Assembly: GCA_963785065.1 (NCBI GenBank)
Contig: CAWATX010000004.1
Location: 558,001 to 622,000 of the forward strand
Source: CAVSRC01 sp963785065
GTDB taxonomy: Bacteria > Pseudomonadota > Alphaproteobacteria > Rhizobiales > Kaistiaceae
Length of the DNA: 64,000 nt
Direction: 5' to 3'
Below are positions 53,426 to 62,994 of the stretch, one piece after another; the first letter of the stretch is position 1, and every line of letters starts with the position of its first letter. The position numbers and the translations under genes were made by a program. The notes under the pieces were generated by a model. It searched no databases. It saw nothing but the letters and a program-made list of their open reading frames with translations, and had not been told where the DNA came from.

Positions 53426-55066
53426 TCACCAGGCCAAGGCGCGGCCGTCCAGCGCGTTGATCAGCTTGGCGTCCTGTTCGTAGATGTCGTTGCGGAAATT
53501 GGGCGTGCCGTTATCCACCCAGGCGGTCAGATAGGTGATGTGGATGGGCAGCGGCTGAGGCAGGTTGACGATGGTGCGGTCGCCGCCGTCGACGACCGAA
53601 TTGATGCGCGAGCGGCCCCAGCCCGACGTGCCGGAAAGCACCTCGGTCGCCAGATCCAGTGGCCGCGACAGGCGCACACAGCCATGGCTGAAGGCGCGGC
53701 TGGTCTGCGCAAAGGCGCCGCGCGACGGCGTGTCGTGCAGATAGACGTTGAACTGGTTGGGGAACATGAACTTCACCCGGCCGAGCGCATTGGTCGGTCC
53801 CGGCCGCTGGCGCAGCAGGAAGGGGAAGTTGCCTGGCCCGTACTGGCTCCAGTCGATGTCGGTGAGCTGGTAGACCTTGTTGTCGCGCACCGCCTCGAAG
53901 CCGGCGGCGGCAAGCGAAGCCGGATTGCTCTTCAGCTTGGGCAGCTCCTCCCTGATGGCAATGTCGGAGGGCACGTTCCAATAGGGGTTGAATTCGAGAT
54001 AGCGCACGCGGTCGCTGAACACCGGCGTGCGGCTGTAGGGCTTGCCGACGACCACCGCCATCTGGTCGACTACCTTGCCCTGATCGACATGCTTAAGCTC
54101 GAAGCCGGCGATATTGACGATGAGGTGATCGCGGCCGAGGTCCTCAGGCATCCAGCGCCAGCGTTCCATGGCAACGACGATCTCGGCGACGCGGTCCTCG
54201 GCCGGCACGTTGAGCGCCGCAACGGTGTTCCTGCCGACGATGCCGTCGTCGAGGAGGCCGTGGCGCTTCTGGAACCACTTGACCGCATTGACCAGGCCCT
54301 CATCGTAGACCTCGGGCGGGCCGGAGGATTGCTTCGGAGCGCCGTCGGTCAGGAACAGCCGGGCGCGCAGCAGCGGCACGCGCTGGTCGCTCATGCCGGG
54401 CTTCAGCGAATCGCCGAGCGGCACCGACGGCCAGCCGCCGGTGGCGGCGATGGCACGATATTCGGAGAGGATCTGCTTGAGCGCCGCATAGTCCGGCGTC
54501 TGCGGCTGCCAGGCGTCGAAGAAGGCATCGAGGCTCTGCGCCTTGCCAAGCCGGTCGAGCGCATCGAGCGGGTCGATCGCGCGGTTCTTCAGGAAGAAAT
54601 TGGGATCGACCTTGTGGGGCAGCAACCGGCCGACACGAATGTCGGAGGCATATTCGAGGAAGGCGGCGGAGAAATAGAGCTCGATGATGGCGCGGCTGCG
54701 AGCGTCGGTGTGGCCGGAAGCATCGATCAGCTTGTCGAGCTGGTCGCTGGGATAGGAGCCAGGATCGAGCCCGTCGACGGCGGCGTTTCGTAGCCGGTCG
54801 ACGAGGTCCGCCATGCGCTGGTGACCGACCCAAAGCAGCGGGCCGCCATTCTCCTGATAGTAGGTGACGAGCGCGTCGCCGCGCTGGCGTACCGGCAGCG
54901 GCAGATTCGGCTCGTTGGCGAGGAGATCGGTGACGTTGATGGTGACGGCCGCGCGCTCGGCGACGGCGAGTTCCGGCACGCGCACCGCCGCGGCAGCAGG
55001 TGCGGCGACGAGCGGTGCTGCCAGCAGCGCCGCTGCGACGGCCAGGATCGGGCTCCGCGTTATCAT
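53426..55066 (-). CDS. Murein L,D-transpeptidase (YcbB/LdtD-like)
   Basis: A 546-residue periplasmic enzyme predicted to form 3-3 crosslinks in peptidoglycan. A signal peptide (MITRSPILAVAAALLAAPLVAAPAAA) is followed by a scaffold domain, a peptidoglycan-binding-like domain (EGLVNAVKWFQKRHGLLDDGIVGRNTVAALNV) and the YkuD catalytic domain with HDTPSRGAFAQTSRAFSHGCVRLSRP (His and the nucleophilic Cys). The ATG at 55066 starts at the signal peptide; an ATG at 55093 would add nine residues. It follows the amino-acid-binding protein gene by 10 bp. Confidence 0.93.
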   Translation of the reverse strand: MITRSPILAVAAALLAAPLVAAPAAAAVRVPELAVAERAAVTINVTDLLANEPNLPLPVRQRGDALVTYYQENGGPLLWVGHQRMADLVDRLRNAAVDGLDPGSYPSDQLDKLIDASGHTDARSRAIIELYFSAAFLEYASDIRVGRLLPHKVDPNFFLKNRAIDPLDALDRLGKAQSLDAFFDAWQPQTPDYAALKQILSEYRAIAATGGWPSVPLGDSLKPGMSDQRVPLLRARLFLTDGAPKQSSGPPEVYDEGLVNAVKWFQKRHGLLDDGIVGRNTVAALNVPAEDRVAEIVVAMERWRWMPEDLGRDHLIVNIAGFELKHVDQGKVVDQMAVVVGKPYSRTPVFSDRVRYLEFNPYWNVPSDIAIREELPKLKSNPASLAAAGFEAVRDNKVYQLTDIDWSQYGPGNFPFLLRQRPGPTNALGRVKFMFPNQFNVYLHDTPSRGAFAQTSRAFSHGCVRLSRPLDLATEVLSGTSGWGRSRINSVVDGGDRTIVNLPQPLPIHITYLTAWVDNGTPNFRNDIYEQDAKLINALDGRALAW

Positions 55067-55076
55067 GGCCGGCCGC

Positions 55077-56096
55077 TCACATCGGCGGGGCATAGAGGAT
55101 GCCGCCCTCGGTCCACAGCGCGTTCATGCCGCGGCGGATGCCGAGCGGGCTGCCCTCGCCGAGATTGCGGTCGAAGACCTCGCCGTAATTGCCGAGCTTG
55201 GCGACGACGGCGGCGAGCCAATCGTCGGGGAGGCCGAGCGCCTCGGCGGCCGGCTTGCCCATGTCCATGGCGCGCTGGCGCAGAGCGGGGCCGCCGAACT
55301 TCTGCTGATCGACGCTTTGCGAGGTCAGGCCGGCCTCTTCCGCGTCGATCAGGCCGAACAGCACCCAGCGCACCAGGTCGGTCCAGGCGCGGTCGTCGTC
55401 GCGGGTCACCGGTCCCAGCGGCTCCTTGGAGATGACCTCCGGCAGGATGATGTGGTCGGCCGGGTTGGGCAGCAGCGAGCGCTCGGCGGCCAGCGCCGAG
55501 CGGTCGGCGGTGAACACGTCGCATTCGCGCGCGGCATAGGCGGCGCGTGCCTCGTGGCGCGTGGCATAGGTCATGAAGGAGACCTTCATGTTGCGCGCGG
55601 CGAACCAGGCTTCGGCATTCGTCTGGGTGGTGGTGCCGTCGATGACGCAGATACGCGCCCCTTCGAGCTGCAGGGCGCTGGTGAAGCCGTCAAGCACCAG
55701 GGCTAGAAAGCCCTGGCCGTCGTAGTAGGAGACGCCGGCGAAATCGACGCCGAGCTTGAGGTCGCGTGACATGGTCCAGGTGCTGTTGCGCGACAGCACG
55801 TCGATCTTGTGGTCCTTGAGCGCGTCGAAGCGCGCCGCCGCGGAGAGCGGCACGAAATCGACCTTATCCGGGTCGCCGAGGACGGCGGTGGCGACCGCCC
55901 GGCAGAAATCGACGTCGAAGCCGTGCCAGACGCCGGCGGCATCCTTGTCGGAAAAGCCGGGCAGCCCCTCGCTGACGCCGCAACTGAGCCGGCCGGCGGC
56001 GCGCACGTCGTCGATCGTGCTGGCCGCTGCGCTCTGCGGTACGCCCGCCAGCAGCGCCAGACAGGCGACGGAAAGGCAGAAGGTGAGATGTCTCAT
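55077..56096 (-). CDS. Amino acid ABC transporter substrate-binding protein (AapJ-like)
   Basis: A 339-residue periplasmic binding protein of family 3 with a signal peptide (MRHLTFCLSVACLALLAGVPQSAAA). The pattern RLSCGVSEGLPGFSDKDAAGVWHGFDVDFCRAVATAVLGD and DVLSRNSTWTMSRDLKLGVDFAGVSYYDGQGFL is that of general L-amino acid binding proteins of the AapJ/BztA type, including the two conserved cysteines (CGVSEG and DFCRA). No permease or ATPase genes lie near, so it is an orphan. It is followed closely by the L,D-transpeptidase gene. Confidence 0.9.
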   Translation of the reverse strand: MRHLTFCLSVACLALLAGVPQSAAASTIDDVRAAGRLSCGVSEGLPGFSDKDAAGVWHGFDVDFCRAVATAVLGDPDKVDFVPLSAAARFDALKDHKIDVLSRNSTWTMSRDLKLGVDFAGVSYYDGQGFLALVLDGFTSALQLEGARICVIDGTTTQTNAEAWFAARNMKVSFMTYATRHEARAAYAARECDVFTADRSALAAERSLLPNPADHIILPEVISKEPLGPVTRDDDRAWTDLVRWVLFGLIDAEEAGLTSQSVDQQKFGGPALRQRAMDMGKPAAEALGLPDDWLAAVVAKLGNYGEVFDRNLGEGSPLGIRRGMNALWTEGGILYAPPM

Positions 56097-56295
56097 CGAG
56101 TCTGCTCCACAAGATGTCCGGCCGGACGGCGTTTTGGCGATACTAACCGATGTGGCGGGCACGCCAAGGTATCCGGTCACAGCACCTGTCCGCCGAAATT
56201 CCGGAGATTCTTCGGCAGGACTTCGGCAAACCTGCGGGCGCTGCTATCCTCGCCCGCTGCGCAGCGATGGGGCGGCTCGCGCGAGGAGGTGAGAC

Positions 56296-56679
56296 ATGGG
56301 TTTCGCGCCGGAGGGCCGCCGGCTGCTTGCCGCGGCGATGATCGCGTTCACGGCCGCCGCGTCACCGGCGGCTGCCGCCAGTTTCGACTGCGCCAAGGCG
56401 AAGACGGCCGACGAGAAGGCGATCTGCGCCAACCGGACGCTGTCCGAACTCGACGTGGCGATGGCGACGCTCTACGGCGTGCGCATGCAGATCCCCATGC
56501 TGATGGGCGCGCGCGGGGCAGCGCAGGACGAGCAGCGGGCGTGGCTGACCCAGCGGAACGCCTGTGGCAGTGACGTCACCTGCCTGACGGCCCGCTACCA
56601 GCAGCGGATCGTGGAACTCAACCAGACGATCTCCGAGGCAATGCAGGACTACTGCAAGCTCATGGGCATCTGCGGCTAG
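56296..56679 (+). CDS. LprI/DUF1311-like secreted protein
   Basis: A 127-residue protein with a signal peptide (cleavage near AAAASFDC, residue 28) and the LprI-type N-terminal pattern SFDCAKAKTADEKAICANRTLSELDVAMATLY followed by QRAWLTQRNACGSDVTCLTARYQQRI. The four cysteines of the family are present. Some relatives inhibit lysozyme, but the activity of this one is unknown. GAGGAGGTGAGAC precedes the ATG. Confidence 0.88.
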   Translation: MGFAPEGRRLLAAAMIAFTAAASPAAAASFDCAKAKTADEKAICANRTLSELDVAMATLYGVRMQIPMLMGARGAAQDEQRAWLTQRNACGSDVTCLTARYQQRIVELNQTISEAMQDYCKLMGICG

Positions 56680-56728
56680 TCCCGCCCCCCTTGCCCCTGC
56701 GGCCGCTTCGCGGCACAAACCCGCCGCC

Positions 56729-58627
56729 ATGCTGCACATCAACGACCTCACCTACCGGATCGGCCATCGCCTGCTGATCGATCACGCCACGGTGGCGCTG
56801 CCAGACGGCGCCAAGACCGGCCTGGTGGGGGCGAACGGTGCCGGCAAGACCACCCTCTTCCGCCTGATCGCCGGCGAAATCGGGCCGGAGAGCGGGTCGA
56901 TCGGCCTGCCCAGGCAGGCGCGCATCGGCCAGGTGGCGCAGGAGGCGCCGGGCGGGCCGGAAAGCCTGATCGCGGTGGTGCTGGCCGCCGACCATGAGCG
57001 CGAGGCGCTGCTCGCCGAGGCCGAGACGGCGCACGACCCGCACCGCATTGCCGAGATCCACACCCGTCTGGCTGACATCGATTCCCATTCGGCGGAGGCG
57101 CGCGCCGCCACCATCCTCGCCGGCCTCGGCTTCGACGAGGCGGCGCAGAAGCTGCCCTGTTCGTCCTTCTCCGGCGGCTGGCGCATGCGCGTGGCGCTGG
57201 CCGCGACACTGTTCGCGCGGCCGGACCTGCTGCTCCTCGACGAGCCGACCAACTTCCTCGACCTGGAAGGCACGCTGTGGCTGGAGACCTACATCGCCAA
57301 ATACCCCTACAGCGTCGTCATCATCAGCCACGACCGCGATCTGCTCAATCGCGCCGTCGATTCGATCGTCCATCTCGACCAGGGCAGGCTCACGCTCTAT
57401 CGCGGCGGGTACGATTCGTTCGACCGTCAGCGGCGCGAGCGCCAGGCGCTGCAACTGAAGCTCAAGGCCAAGCAGGACGACCAGCGCCGGCACCTGCAAT
57501 CTTTCGTCGACCGCTTCCGCTACAAGGCGTCGAAGGCGCGCCAGGCGCAATCGCGGCTGAAGATGCTGGAGCGGATGGAGCCGATCGCGGCGCTCGCCGA
57601 CAATACGGTGGTGCCCTTCCACTTTCCTCCGCCGGCCAAGGCGGCCGCGCCGCCGATCATTCAGATGGAGGGGGTGTCGGTTGGCTATGAGGCGGACAGG
57701 CCGGTTCTGCGTGGCCTCGACCTCCGCCTCGACGACGACGATCGCATCGGACTCCTCGGCGCCAATGGCAACGGCAAGTCGACGCTGGCCAAGCTGATCG
57801 CCGGCCGCCTGCCCGCCATGGGCGGCCGCTTCCGCCGCCTGCACTGGCTGGAGGTCGCCTATTTTGCCCAGCACCAGCTCGACGAGCTGAAACCTGATTG
57901 GTCGCCCTACGACCATGTCCGCGACCTGCTACCGGAGGCCACCGAAGCCCAGGTGCGCGCCCGCACCGGGGCGCTCGGCTTCGTGCGCGCCAAGATGGAC
58001 ACCAAGGCCGCCGACCTCTCCGGCGGCGAGAAGGCGCGCCTGCTGCTCGGGCTTGCCACCTTCACCGGCGCCAATCTGATGATCCTCGACGAGCCGACCA
58101 ACCATCTCGACATCGACAGCCGCGAGGCGCTGGTCCGGGCGCTCGCCGAATTTCCCGGCGCCGTCATCCTGATCAGCCACGACCGCCATCTGGTCGAGGC
58201 GTCGGTCGACCGGCTGTGGCTGGTCGCCGGCGGCACGGCGGCGCCCTATGACGGCGACCTCGACGATTATCGCCGGCTGGTGCTCGACAGCCGCAACGGC
58301 GGCAATGGCAATGGCGGCTCGGCACGCAAGGCGCCGGCGAACGGCACTGCGCAGGACCGCCGCCGCGATGCCGCCGGGCGCCGCCAGCAGACGGCGCCGC
58401 TCAGGAAAAAGATCAAGGATGCCGAATCCTTGATCGCATCTCTTCAGAAAGAGATTCATCGCCTCGACCGCAAGCTCGGCGACGCCAAGCTCTATGAGCG
58501 CAACCCGGCCGAGGCCGCCTTCCTCGCCAAGGAAAGGGCCGAGGCGGCGCGCAAGCTGGCCAAGGCCGAGGAGACCTGGCTTACGGCCAGCGCCGATCTG
58601 GAAGAGGCGATGGCAGAGGCCGACTAG
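56729..58627 (+). CDS. ABC-F family ATP-binding protein
   Basis: A 632-residue cytosolic protein with two ABC cassettes and no membrane part. Walker A sites are GANGAGKTTLF (first) and GANGNGKSTLA (second); signature motifs FSGGWRMRVALA and LSGGEKARLLLG; Walker B LLLDEPTNFLDLE and MILDEPTNHLDID. The linker between them (about 225-300) is the charged tRNA-probing P-site motif region, and the C-terminal 100 residues form a coiled coil (KIKDAESLIASLQKEIHRLDRKL). It belongs with ribosome-acting ABC-F factors (Uup/EttA group). Confidence 0.94.
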   Translation: MLHINDLTYRIGHRLLIDHATVALPDGAKTGLVGANGAGKTTLFRLIAGEIGPESGSIGLPRQARIGQVAQEAPGGPESLIAVVLAADHEREALLAEAETAHDPHRIAEIHTRLADIDSHSAEARAATILAGLGFDEAAQKLPCSSFSGGWRMRVALAATLFARPDLLLLDEPTNFLDLEGTLWLETYIAKYPYSVVIISHDRDLLNRAVDSIVHLDQGRLTLYRGGYDSFDRQRRERQALQLKLKAKQDDQRRHLQSFVDRFRYKASKARQAQSRLKMLERMEPIAALADNTVVPFHFPPPAKAAAPPIIQMEGVSVGYEADRPVLRGLDLRLDDDDRIGLLGANGNGKSTLAKLIAGRLPAMGGRFRRLHWLEVAYFAQHQLDELKPDWSPYDHVRDLLPEATEAQVRARTGALGFVRAKMDTKAADLSGGEKARLLLGLATFTGANLMILDEPTNHLDIDSREALVRALAEFPGAVILISHDRHLVEASVDRLWLVAGGTAAPYDGDLDDYRRLVLDSRNGGNGNGGSARKAPANGTAQDRRRDAAGRRQQTAPLRKKIKDAESLIASLQKEIHRLDRKLGDAKLYERNPAEAAFLAKERAEAARKLAKAEETWLTASADLEEAMAEAD

Positions 58628-58630
58628 CGG

Positions 58631-60628
58631 CTATTGCATGATGCGGCGGACGAGCGCGCGCAACAGCGGTGCAGCGCGCACCTGGCGGATCGCCCTCTCC
58701 TGCATGGCCGAATAGATGTGGCGGACGAGCGCCGCCCGCGTCAACAACGAGTTCTCGAAGCGGACGGCGAAGCTCTCCTTGGTGCTGCGCACGATCCTGG
58801 CCATGATGGAGTCCTTGCCGAGGCGCACCAGGACGGTGGTTCCGGGGCGCACGCCGGCGTCGCCTTCGAAGCGGGCGCCGCTCACCGAGATGTCGCGCAG
58901 ACGGAAGATGGCGCGCCGCCCGGCGACAAAGACGCTCGCCATCTCGTCGGAAGAGAAGCGTCCCGCCTGCCGCAACCGCGGCTGCTCGACACAGATCAGG
59001 CAGAGCAAGAACAGCACGACGATGTTGTACCAGCTCCACGCCAGCGCCAGCGCCCCCTGGCTCATCAGCACGTAGCGATCGGTCAGCGCGAAGGCGTACT
59101 CGACGGCAAAGGTCGACATGATGAGGAGCAGCAGGAAGATCCTGAGCAGCGGCCATTCGACGAAGCGCACCGATCGGTCGCCGCCCTTGGCGGTGACCGT
59201 AAACTTGTGCCCGCGCCGCCGGAAGAAGCCGATGAAGACCGCCTTCAGCGCCGCCGGCGCCGTCAGCATCTGGGCAACATCGCTCAGGAATGGCACGACG
59301 CGGCCATGCGATACCCAGGCCATCATCTGCGACTGGACCACGTAGAACGGCAGGAACACCGCCAGCATCTCGAACAGATGGACCTCGACGGCCTTGATGC
59401 CGAACAGCAGGTAGATGGCCGGCACGAAGATGCCAACGACCTTGTAGAGATAGACGAAGGACCAGTTGAGGAACGCCTCGATCAGGCTGATGCGGTCGAT
59501 CAAGCCGAGCCGGTTCAGCGCCAGCGGGCCGCTCGGCCCGCGCAGGATCTGCATGAAGCCGAGGCACCAGCGGCCGCGCTGGGTGACGTATTCCTTCAGC
59601 CCTTCCGGCGCGAGACCGAAGGTCAGCGGCTCGTTGAGATAGGCCGTGGTGTAGCCGATTTCCTTGAGGCGCAGCGTGGTGAGATAGTCCTCGGTCACCG
59701 ATTCGGTGGGGATGCCGCCGATCTGCTTCAACGCCTGGCAACGGATGATCGACGAGGTGCCGCAGCAGAAGGCGACGCCCCAGGCGTCCTTGGCCGGCAT
59801 GACGATGTCGAAGAAATAGCGCTGTTCGTCGGGCCAGGTGCCGGCGATGGCCAGGTTGGTCTGAATCGGATCCGGATTGATGAAATGCTGGGGTGTCTGG
59901 ACGATGCCGACCTTGGGATCGTGGAACAGGCTCATCCCCCGCGACAGGAAACGGGCGGTGGGGACGAAATCCGCATCGAGGATCGAGATGAACTGCGGCG
60001 GCCTGGGCAGCCTGCCCAATATGGCGAGCGCGTGGTTGATATTGCCGGCCTTGGCGCCGGCATTGTCGGGCCGCGTCAGGTAGCCGACACCAAGGCTTTC
60101 GCACAGCGCCTTCAGCCACGGGCGCTTGCCGTCATCGAGCACCCAGGTGCGGAAGTTCGGATAGTCCATGCCTATCGCACCGAGGATCGTGTGCTCGAGG
60201 ATGCGTTGCTCCTCGTTGACGGTGCAGATCAGCACGTCGATCAACGGCGCTTCTCCGGTGCGGCGTTCCCAGCCTTCGTGGCGGTCCGCTTCGGCGCTGC
60301 GATCGCGCACGCGGCTGAGGAACAGCAGCGACAGCAGCGCCGAGGTCAGTCCCAGGACCTCAATGATGTAGAAGGCCCAGCCGACCAGCCAGTCCACCGG
60401 TTCGCTCATCGGCGGCAGCGTGGCCTGATAGCGCCACACCAGATAGCGCAGAAGCAACGTGCCGCTGAGCAAGGCCAGAATGACGCGCGCCGGACGCCAG
60501 TTCGTCGGCATCCAGGGCAGCACGGCGAAGAGGAAGGCGCCGATGAGGATCGCCGGCGCCATGGCCTGCATCAGCGGTGTGCTCAACAGGGCCGTCAGAC
60601 TGTCGACGATGCGCGGCAGGTCGATCAT
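58631..60628 (-). CDS. PilZ-bearing family 2 glycosyltransferase (cellulose-synthase-like; BgsA-like)
   Basis: A 665-residue membrane glycosyltransferase predicted to polymerise UDP-glucose into a beta-glucan under c-di-GMP control. Catalytic motifs are all present: LDDGK (164-168), DAD (218-220), TED (312-314) and QRGRW (350-354), inside a set of about eight membrane helices. A C-terminal PilZ-type domain has RQAGR (553-557) and DISVSG (579-584), the residues expected to bind c-di-GMP. The start is the ATG at 60628, or a TTG at 60640 that would overlap the upstream stop (TTGA). The partner upstream is a membrane fusion protein, and no bcsB, bcsZ or bcsC is present, so the product may be a different glucan than classical cellulose. 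Confidence 0.9.
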   Translation of the reverse strand: MIDLPRIVDSLTALLSTPLMQAMAPAILIGAFLFAVLPWMPTNWRPARVILALLSGTLLLRYLVWRYQATLPPMSEPVDWLVGWAFYIIEVLGLTSALLSLLFLSRVRDRSAEADRHEGWERRTGEAPLIDVLICTVNEEQRILEHTILGAIGMDYPNFRTWVLDDGKRPWLKALCESLGVGYLTRPDNAGAKAGNINHALAILGRLPRPPQFISILDADFVPTARFLSRGMSLFHDPKVGIVQTPQHFINPDPIQTNLAIAGTWPDEQRYFFDIVMPAKDAWGVAFCCGTSSIIRCQALKQIGGIPTESVTEDYLTTLRLKEIGYTTAYLNEPLTFGLAPEGLKEYVTQRGRWCLGFMQILRGPSGPLALNRLGLIDRISLIEAFLNWSFVYLYKVVGIFVPAIYLLFGIKAVEVHLFEMLAVFLPFYVVQSQMMAWVSHGRVVPFLSDVAQMLTAPAALKAVFIGFFRRRGHKFTVTAKGGDRSVRFVEWPLLRIFLLLLIMSTFAVEYAFALTDRYVLMSQGALALAWSWYNIVVLFLLCLICVEQPRLRQAGRFSSDEMASVFVAGRRAIFRLRDISVSGARFEGDAGVRPGTTVLVRLGKDSIMARIVRSTKESFAVRFENSLLTRAALVRHIYSAMQERAIRQVRAAPLLRALVRRIMQ

Positions 60629-60636
60629 GATGCCGC

Positions 60637-61572
60637 TCAACGCGCCTGCTGGCCGAAGACGACGGTGCCGCGCCGGCCGACGGCGCAGTCCTCGACGGCA
60701 CCGAGATCGGGCAGCGACACGGCGACACGATAGGCCCGGGCGTCGGACTGCAACACCGTGATGGCATAGCCGCCGGTCGTGGCGGAATGGCCGAGCAGGT
60801 TGCCGACCGTGCCGTAGTGGAAATGATTGCTGCCATAGAAGCTGAAACGCGCCGGCATGCCCGGGCTCAGCTTGTCGTAGGTCCCCTCCGGTACGGTCGC
60901 GACGACGCTGCTCGCCGAGCAGCCGACGATGCGCGCGATGACGTCACCCTTGGCGACCTGGTCGCCGGGCTGGAACTTCACGTCCCAGACCTTGCCGCTC
61001 GTGGAGGCGACCACGGCGGTATCGTGGATGGAGCCGGACGGGCTCTCGATCAGGGCGAGCGGCACGCCCGGCGCGACCAGCGAACCGACGGTCAGCTGTG
61101 CGCGCTTGAACACGCCGTCTGCCGGAGACTTGAGAAGATAGACCGGCGCATCGACGTAGGCCTCGTTGCTGACCAGCGTGGTTACGCGCTGCAGCGGAAC
61201 CAGGCCCACCGCGACGATGATGGCGGTGCCGGCGAAGGTCTTGAAGATGCGGCCGGCCCATGACGATCGGTATCTGAGTTCTGAGCCCGGGGGCGCGCCG
61301 AGCGCACGCAACCCCTGCGGCATCGCCACGGCAGGTTCATGCGGCGCGGCACCGCTCTCGCGGTCGGCGGCCTCGTCGAGCAAGGCGAATGCCTGCTCGA
61401 TCATGTTCTGAAGTTCGCGGACGTCCTTGCGATCGCCGAGGTTGGACACGGGGCCGCGCGGCTGCGGCGGCGCCGGCATCCGAAAATGCTGTTCGGTGTC
61501 TTGAGCAGATTGCGGGATGTCGCGCGGAAGCGCCGCGTCGACCTCCCGCTCGGAGGCTTTGAGAGCCGTCAT
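60637..61572 (-). CDS. HlyD-like membrane fusion protein, partner of the glucan synthase (BgsB-like)
   Basis: A 311-residue inner-membrane protein with a disordered, Pro-rich N-terminal cytoplasmic part, one membrane helix (IFKTFAGTAIIVAVGLVPLQ) and a periplasmic barrel-sandwich (biotinyl/lipoyl-like) domain (SPADGVFKRAQLTVGSLVAPGVPLALIES, then TSGKVWDVKFQPGDQVAKGDVIARI). This is the fold of HlyD, EmrA and Alg44-type proteins. It overlaps the glycosyltransferase frame at its stop, so the two work together, probably in export or assembly of the polysaccharide. The order fusion protein then GT2 is the same as in the rhizobial bgsB-bgsA locus. Confidence 0.85.
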   Translation of the reverse strand: MTALKASEREVDAALPRDIPQSAQDTEQHFRMPAPPQPRGPVSNLGDRKDVRELQNMIEQAFALLDEAADRESGAAPHEPAVAMPQGLRALGAPPGSELRYRSSWAGRIFKTFAGTAIIVAVGLVPLQRVTTLVSNEAYVDAPVYLLKSPADGVFKRAQLTVGSLVAPGVPLALIESPSGSIHDTAVVASTSGKVWDVKFQPGDQVAKGDVIARIVGCSASSVVATVPEGTYDKLSPGMPARFSFYGSNHFHYGTVGNLLGHSATTGGYAITVLQSDARAYRVAVSLPDLGAVEDCAVGRRGTVVFGQQAR

Positions 61573-61749
61573 GGCTTCCGCAAATCCCAGCAGGGCGATT
61601 CATTCGCCTGTTGGCGAACATGAGCTGCGGGAATTACCGATGGCGTTAATGGCCAGGCGAGCCGAGGGCGAATTCTCGGATGAGGCTTAACGACGCGAGA
61701 ATATTGGAATCGATTTTCGTCGAATGCCACGGACCGTCCGGGCCAATGG

Positions 61750-62811
61750 CTATTTCCCGATGATGTCCGCCGCCGCCGCGATCAGCCGCCGGATGTCATC
61801 GCCGCCGCCGACGGTGATGCGTAGCCAGGGCGCGGTGCGCGGCTTGTTGAAATGCCGCACCAGCACCGCGCGTTGGCGAAGCGCCATCGCGAAATCCGCG
61901 CCATCAAATGCAGGATGCCGGGCGAAGACGAAATTGGCGCTCGACGGCAGCACTACGAAGCCGAGGCTGGCGAGCTCCTGCGTCATCGCCTCCCGTGCCG
62001 CGATGACCTTGGCGCAGGTCGCGCGAAAATAGGCGTCGTCACGAACCGAGGCCGCCGCCCCCGCCTGGGCGATGCGGCCGAGCGGATAGGAATTGAAGCT
62101 GTCCTTCACCCGGCGGAGCGCCTCGATCAGGCCAACGTCGCCGAGCGCATAGCCTACCCGCAGGCCGGCGAGCGCCCGCGACTTCGACATCGTCTGCACG
62201 ACCAGCAGGTTCGGATGATCGGCAATCAGCGGCGCCGCGCTCTCGCCGCCGAAATCGACATAGGCCTCGTCGACCAGCACCGGGATCTCGGGATGATCGT
62301 CGAGCAACCGGGCGATCGCTGCGCGCGACAAGGCAACGCCGGTCGGCGCGTTGGGATTGGCGATGACGATCGCCCCCGCGGCGCGGCGATAATCCTCGAC
62401 GCGGATGCGCATGTCGCCGTCCAGCGGCACGGTCTCACAGGCGATGCCGAACAGCTCGGCCCACACCGGATAGAAGCTGTAGGTGACGTCGGGAAACAGC
62501 AGGGGTTTCGGCTGCTTGAGGAGCGCAACGAAGGCATGCGCCAGCACCTCATCCGACCCGTTGCCAACGAAGACCTGTTCGGCGTTGACGCCGTGATGGG
62601 CAGCAAGCACCTCGCGAAGTTCCATCGCCTCGGGATCGGGATAAAGCCGCAAGCTGTCGGTGACGGCGGCCTGCATGGCCTCCAGCGCGCGCGGCGAAGG
62701 GCCGAAGGGGCTCTCATTGGTGTTGAGCTTCACCAGATTGGCGATGCGCGGCTGCTCGCCGGGCACATAGGGCGAAAGCTCGCGCGCAATCTGGCTCCAG
62801 AACGGGTTCAT
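61750..62811 (-). CDS. hisC: Histidinol-phosphate aminotransferase
   Basis: A 353-residue PLP enzyme of aminotransferase class I/II that converts imidazole-acetol phosphate to histidinol phosphate; some relatives act on aromatic amino acids. The family features are KLNTNESPFGPSP, GNGSDEVLA, IVIANPNAPTGVAL, VLVDEAYVDFGG and the PLP-lysine segment TMSKSRALAGLRVGY. The ATG at 62811 is the standard start. No other his gene is near. Confidence 0.93.
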   Translation of the reverse strand: MNPFWSQIARELSPYVPGEQPRIANLVKLNTNESPFGPSPRALEAMQAAVTDSLRLYPDPEAMELREVLAAHHGVNAEQVFVGNGSDEVLAHAFVALLKQPKPLLFPDVTYSFYPVWAELFGIACETVPLDGDMRIRVEDYRRAAGAIVIANPNAPTGVALSRAAIARLLDDHPEIPVLVDEAYVDFGGESAAPLIADHPNLLVVQTMSKSRALAGLRVGYALGDVGLIEALRRVKDSFNSYPLGRIAQAGAAASVRDDAYFRATCAKVIAAREAMTQELASLGFVVLPSSANFVFARHPAFDGADFAMALRQRAVLVRHFNKPRTAPWLRITVGGGDDIRRLIAAAADIIGK

Positions 62812-62994
62812 CGAAACGTCCGGTCGAGGCGGAGCGACGGCTTATGCCATCGCAGGGCCGGTTGCGCCAGCCGGGCACCCCTCCTGCACGGCATCAGGAC
62901 CGTGGCTCGCCCGCCGGCCGGAAACCCGACGGGACGGGCTCTTTTGCGCCATTGTCGTCGCCGTCGGAATGGTTCTATCCGACCAAGAAGCGCC

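Noticed and set aside
58634..60733. Open frame of about 700 codons opposite the glycosyltransferase
   Set aside because: Gln/His/Asp/Arg-rich shadow of a gene with all catalytic motifs on the other strand.
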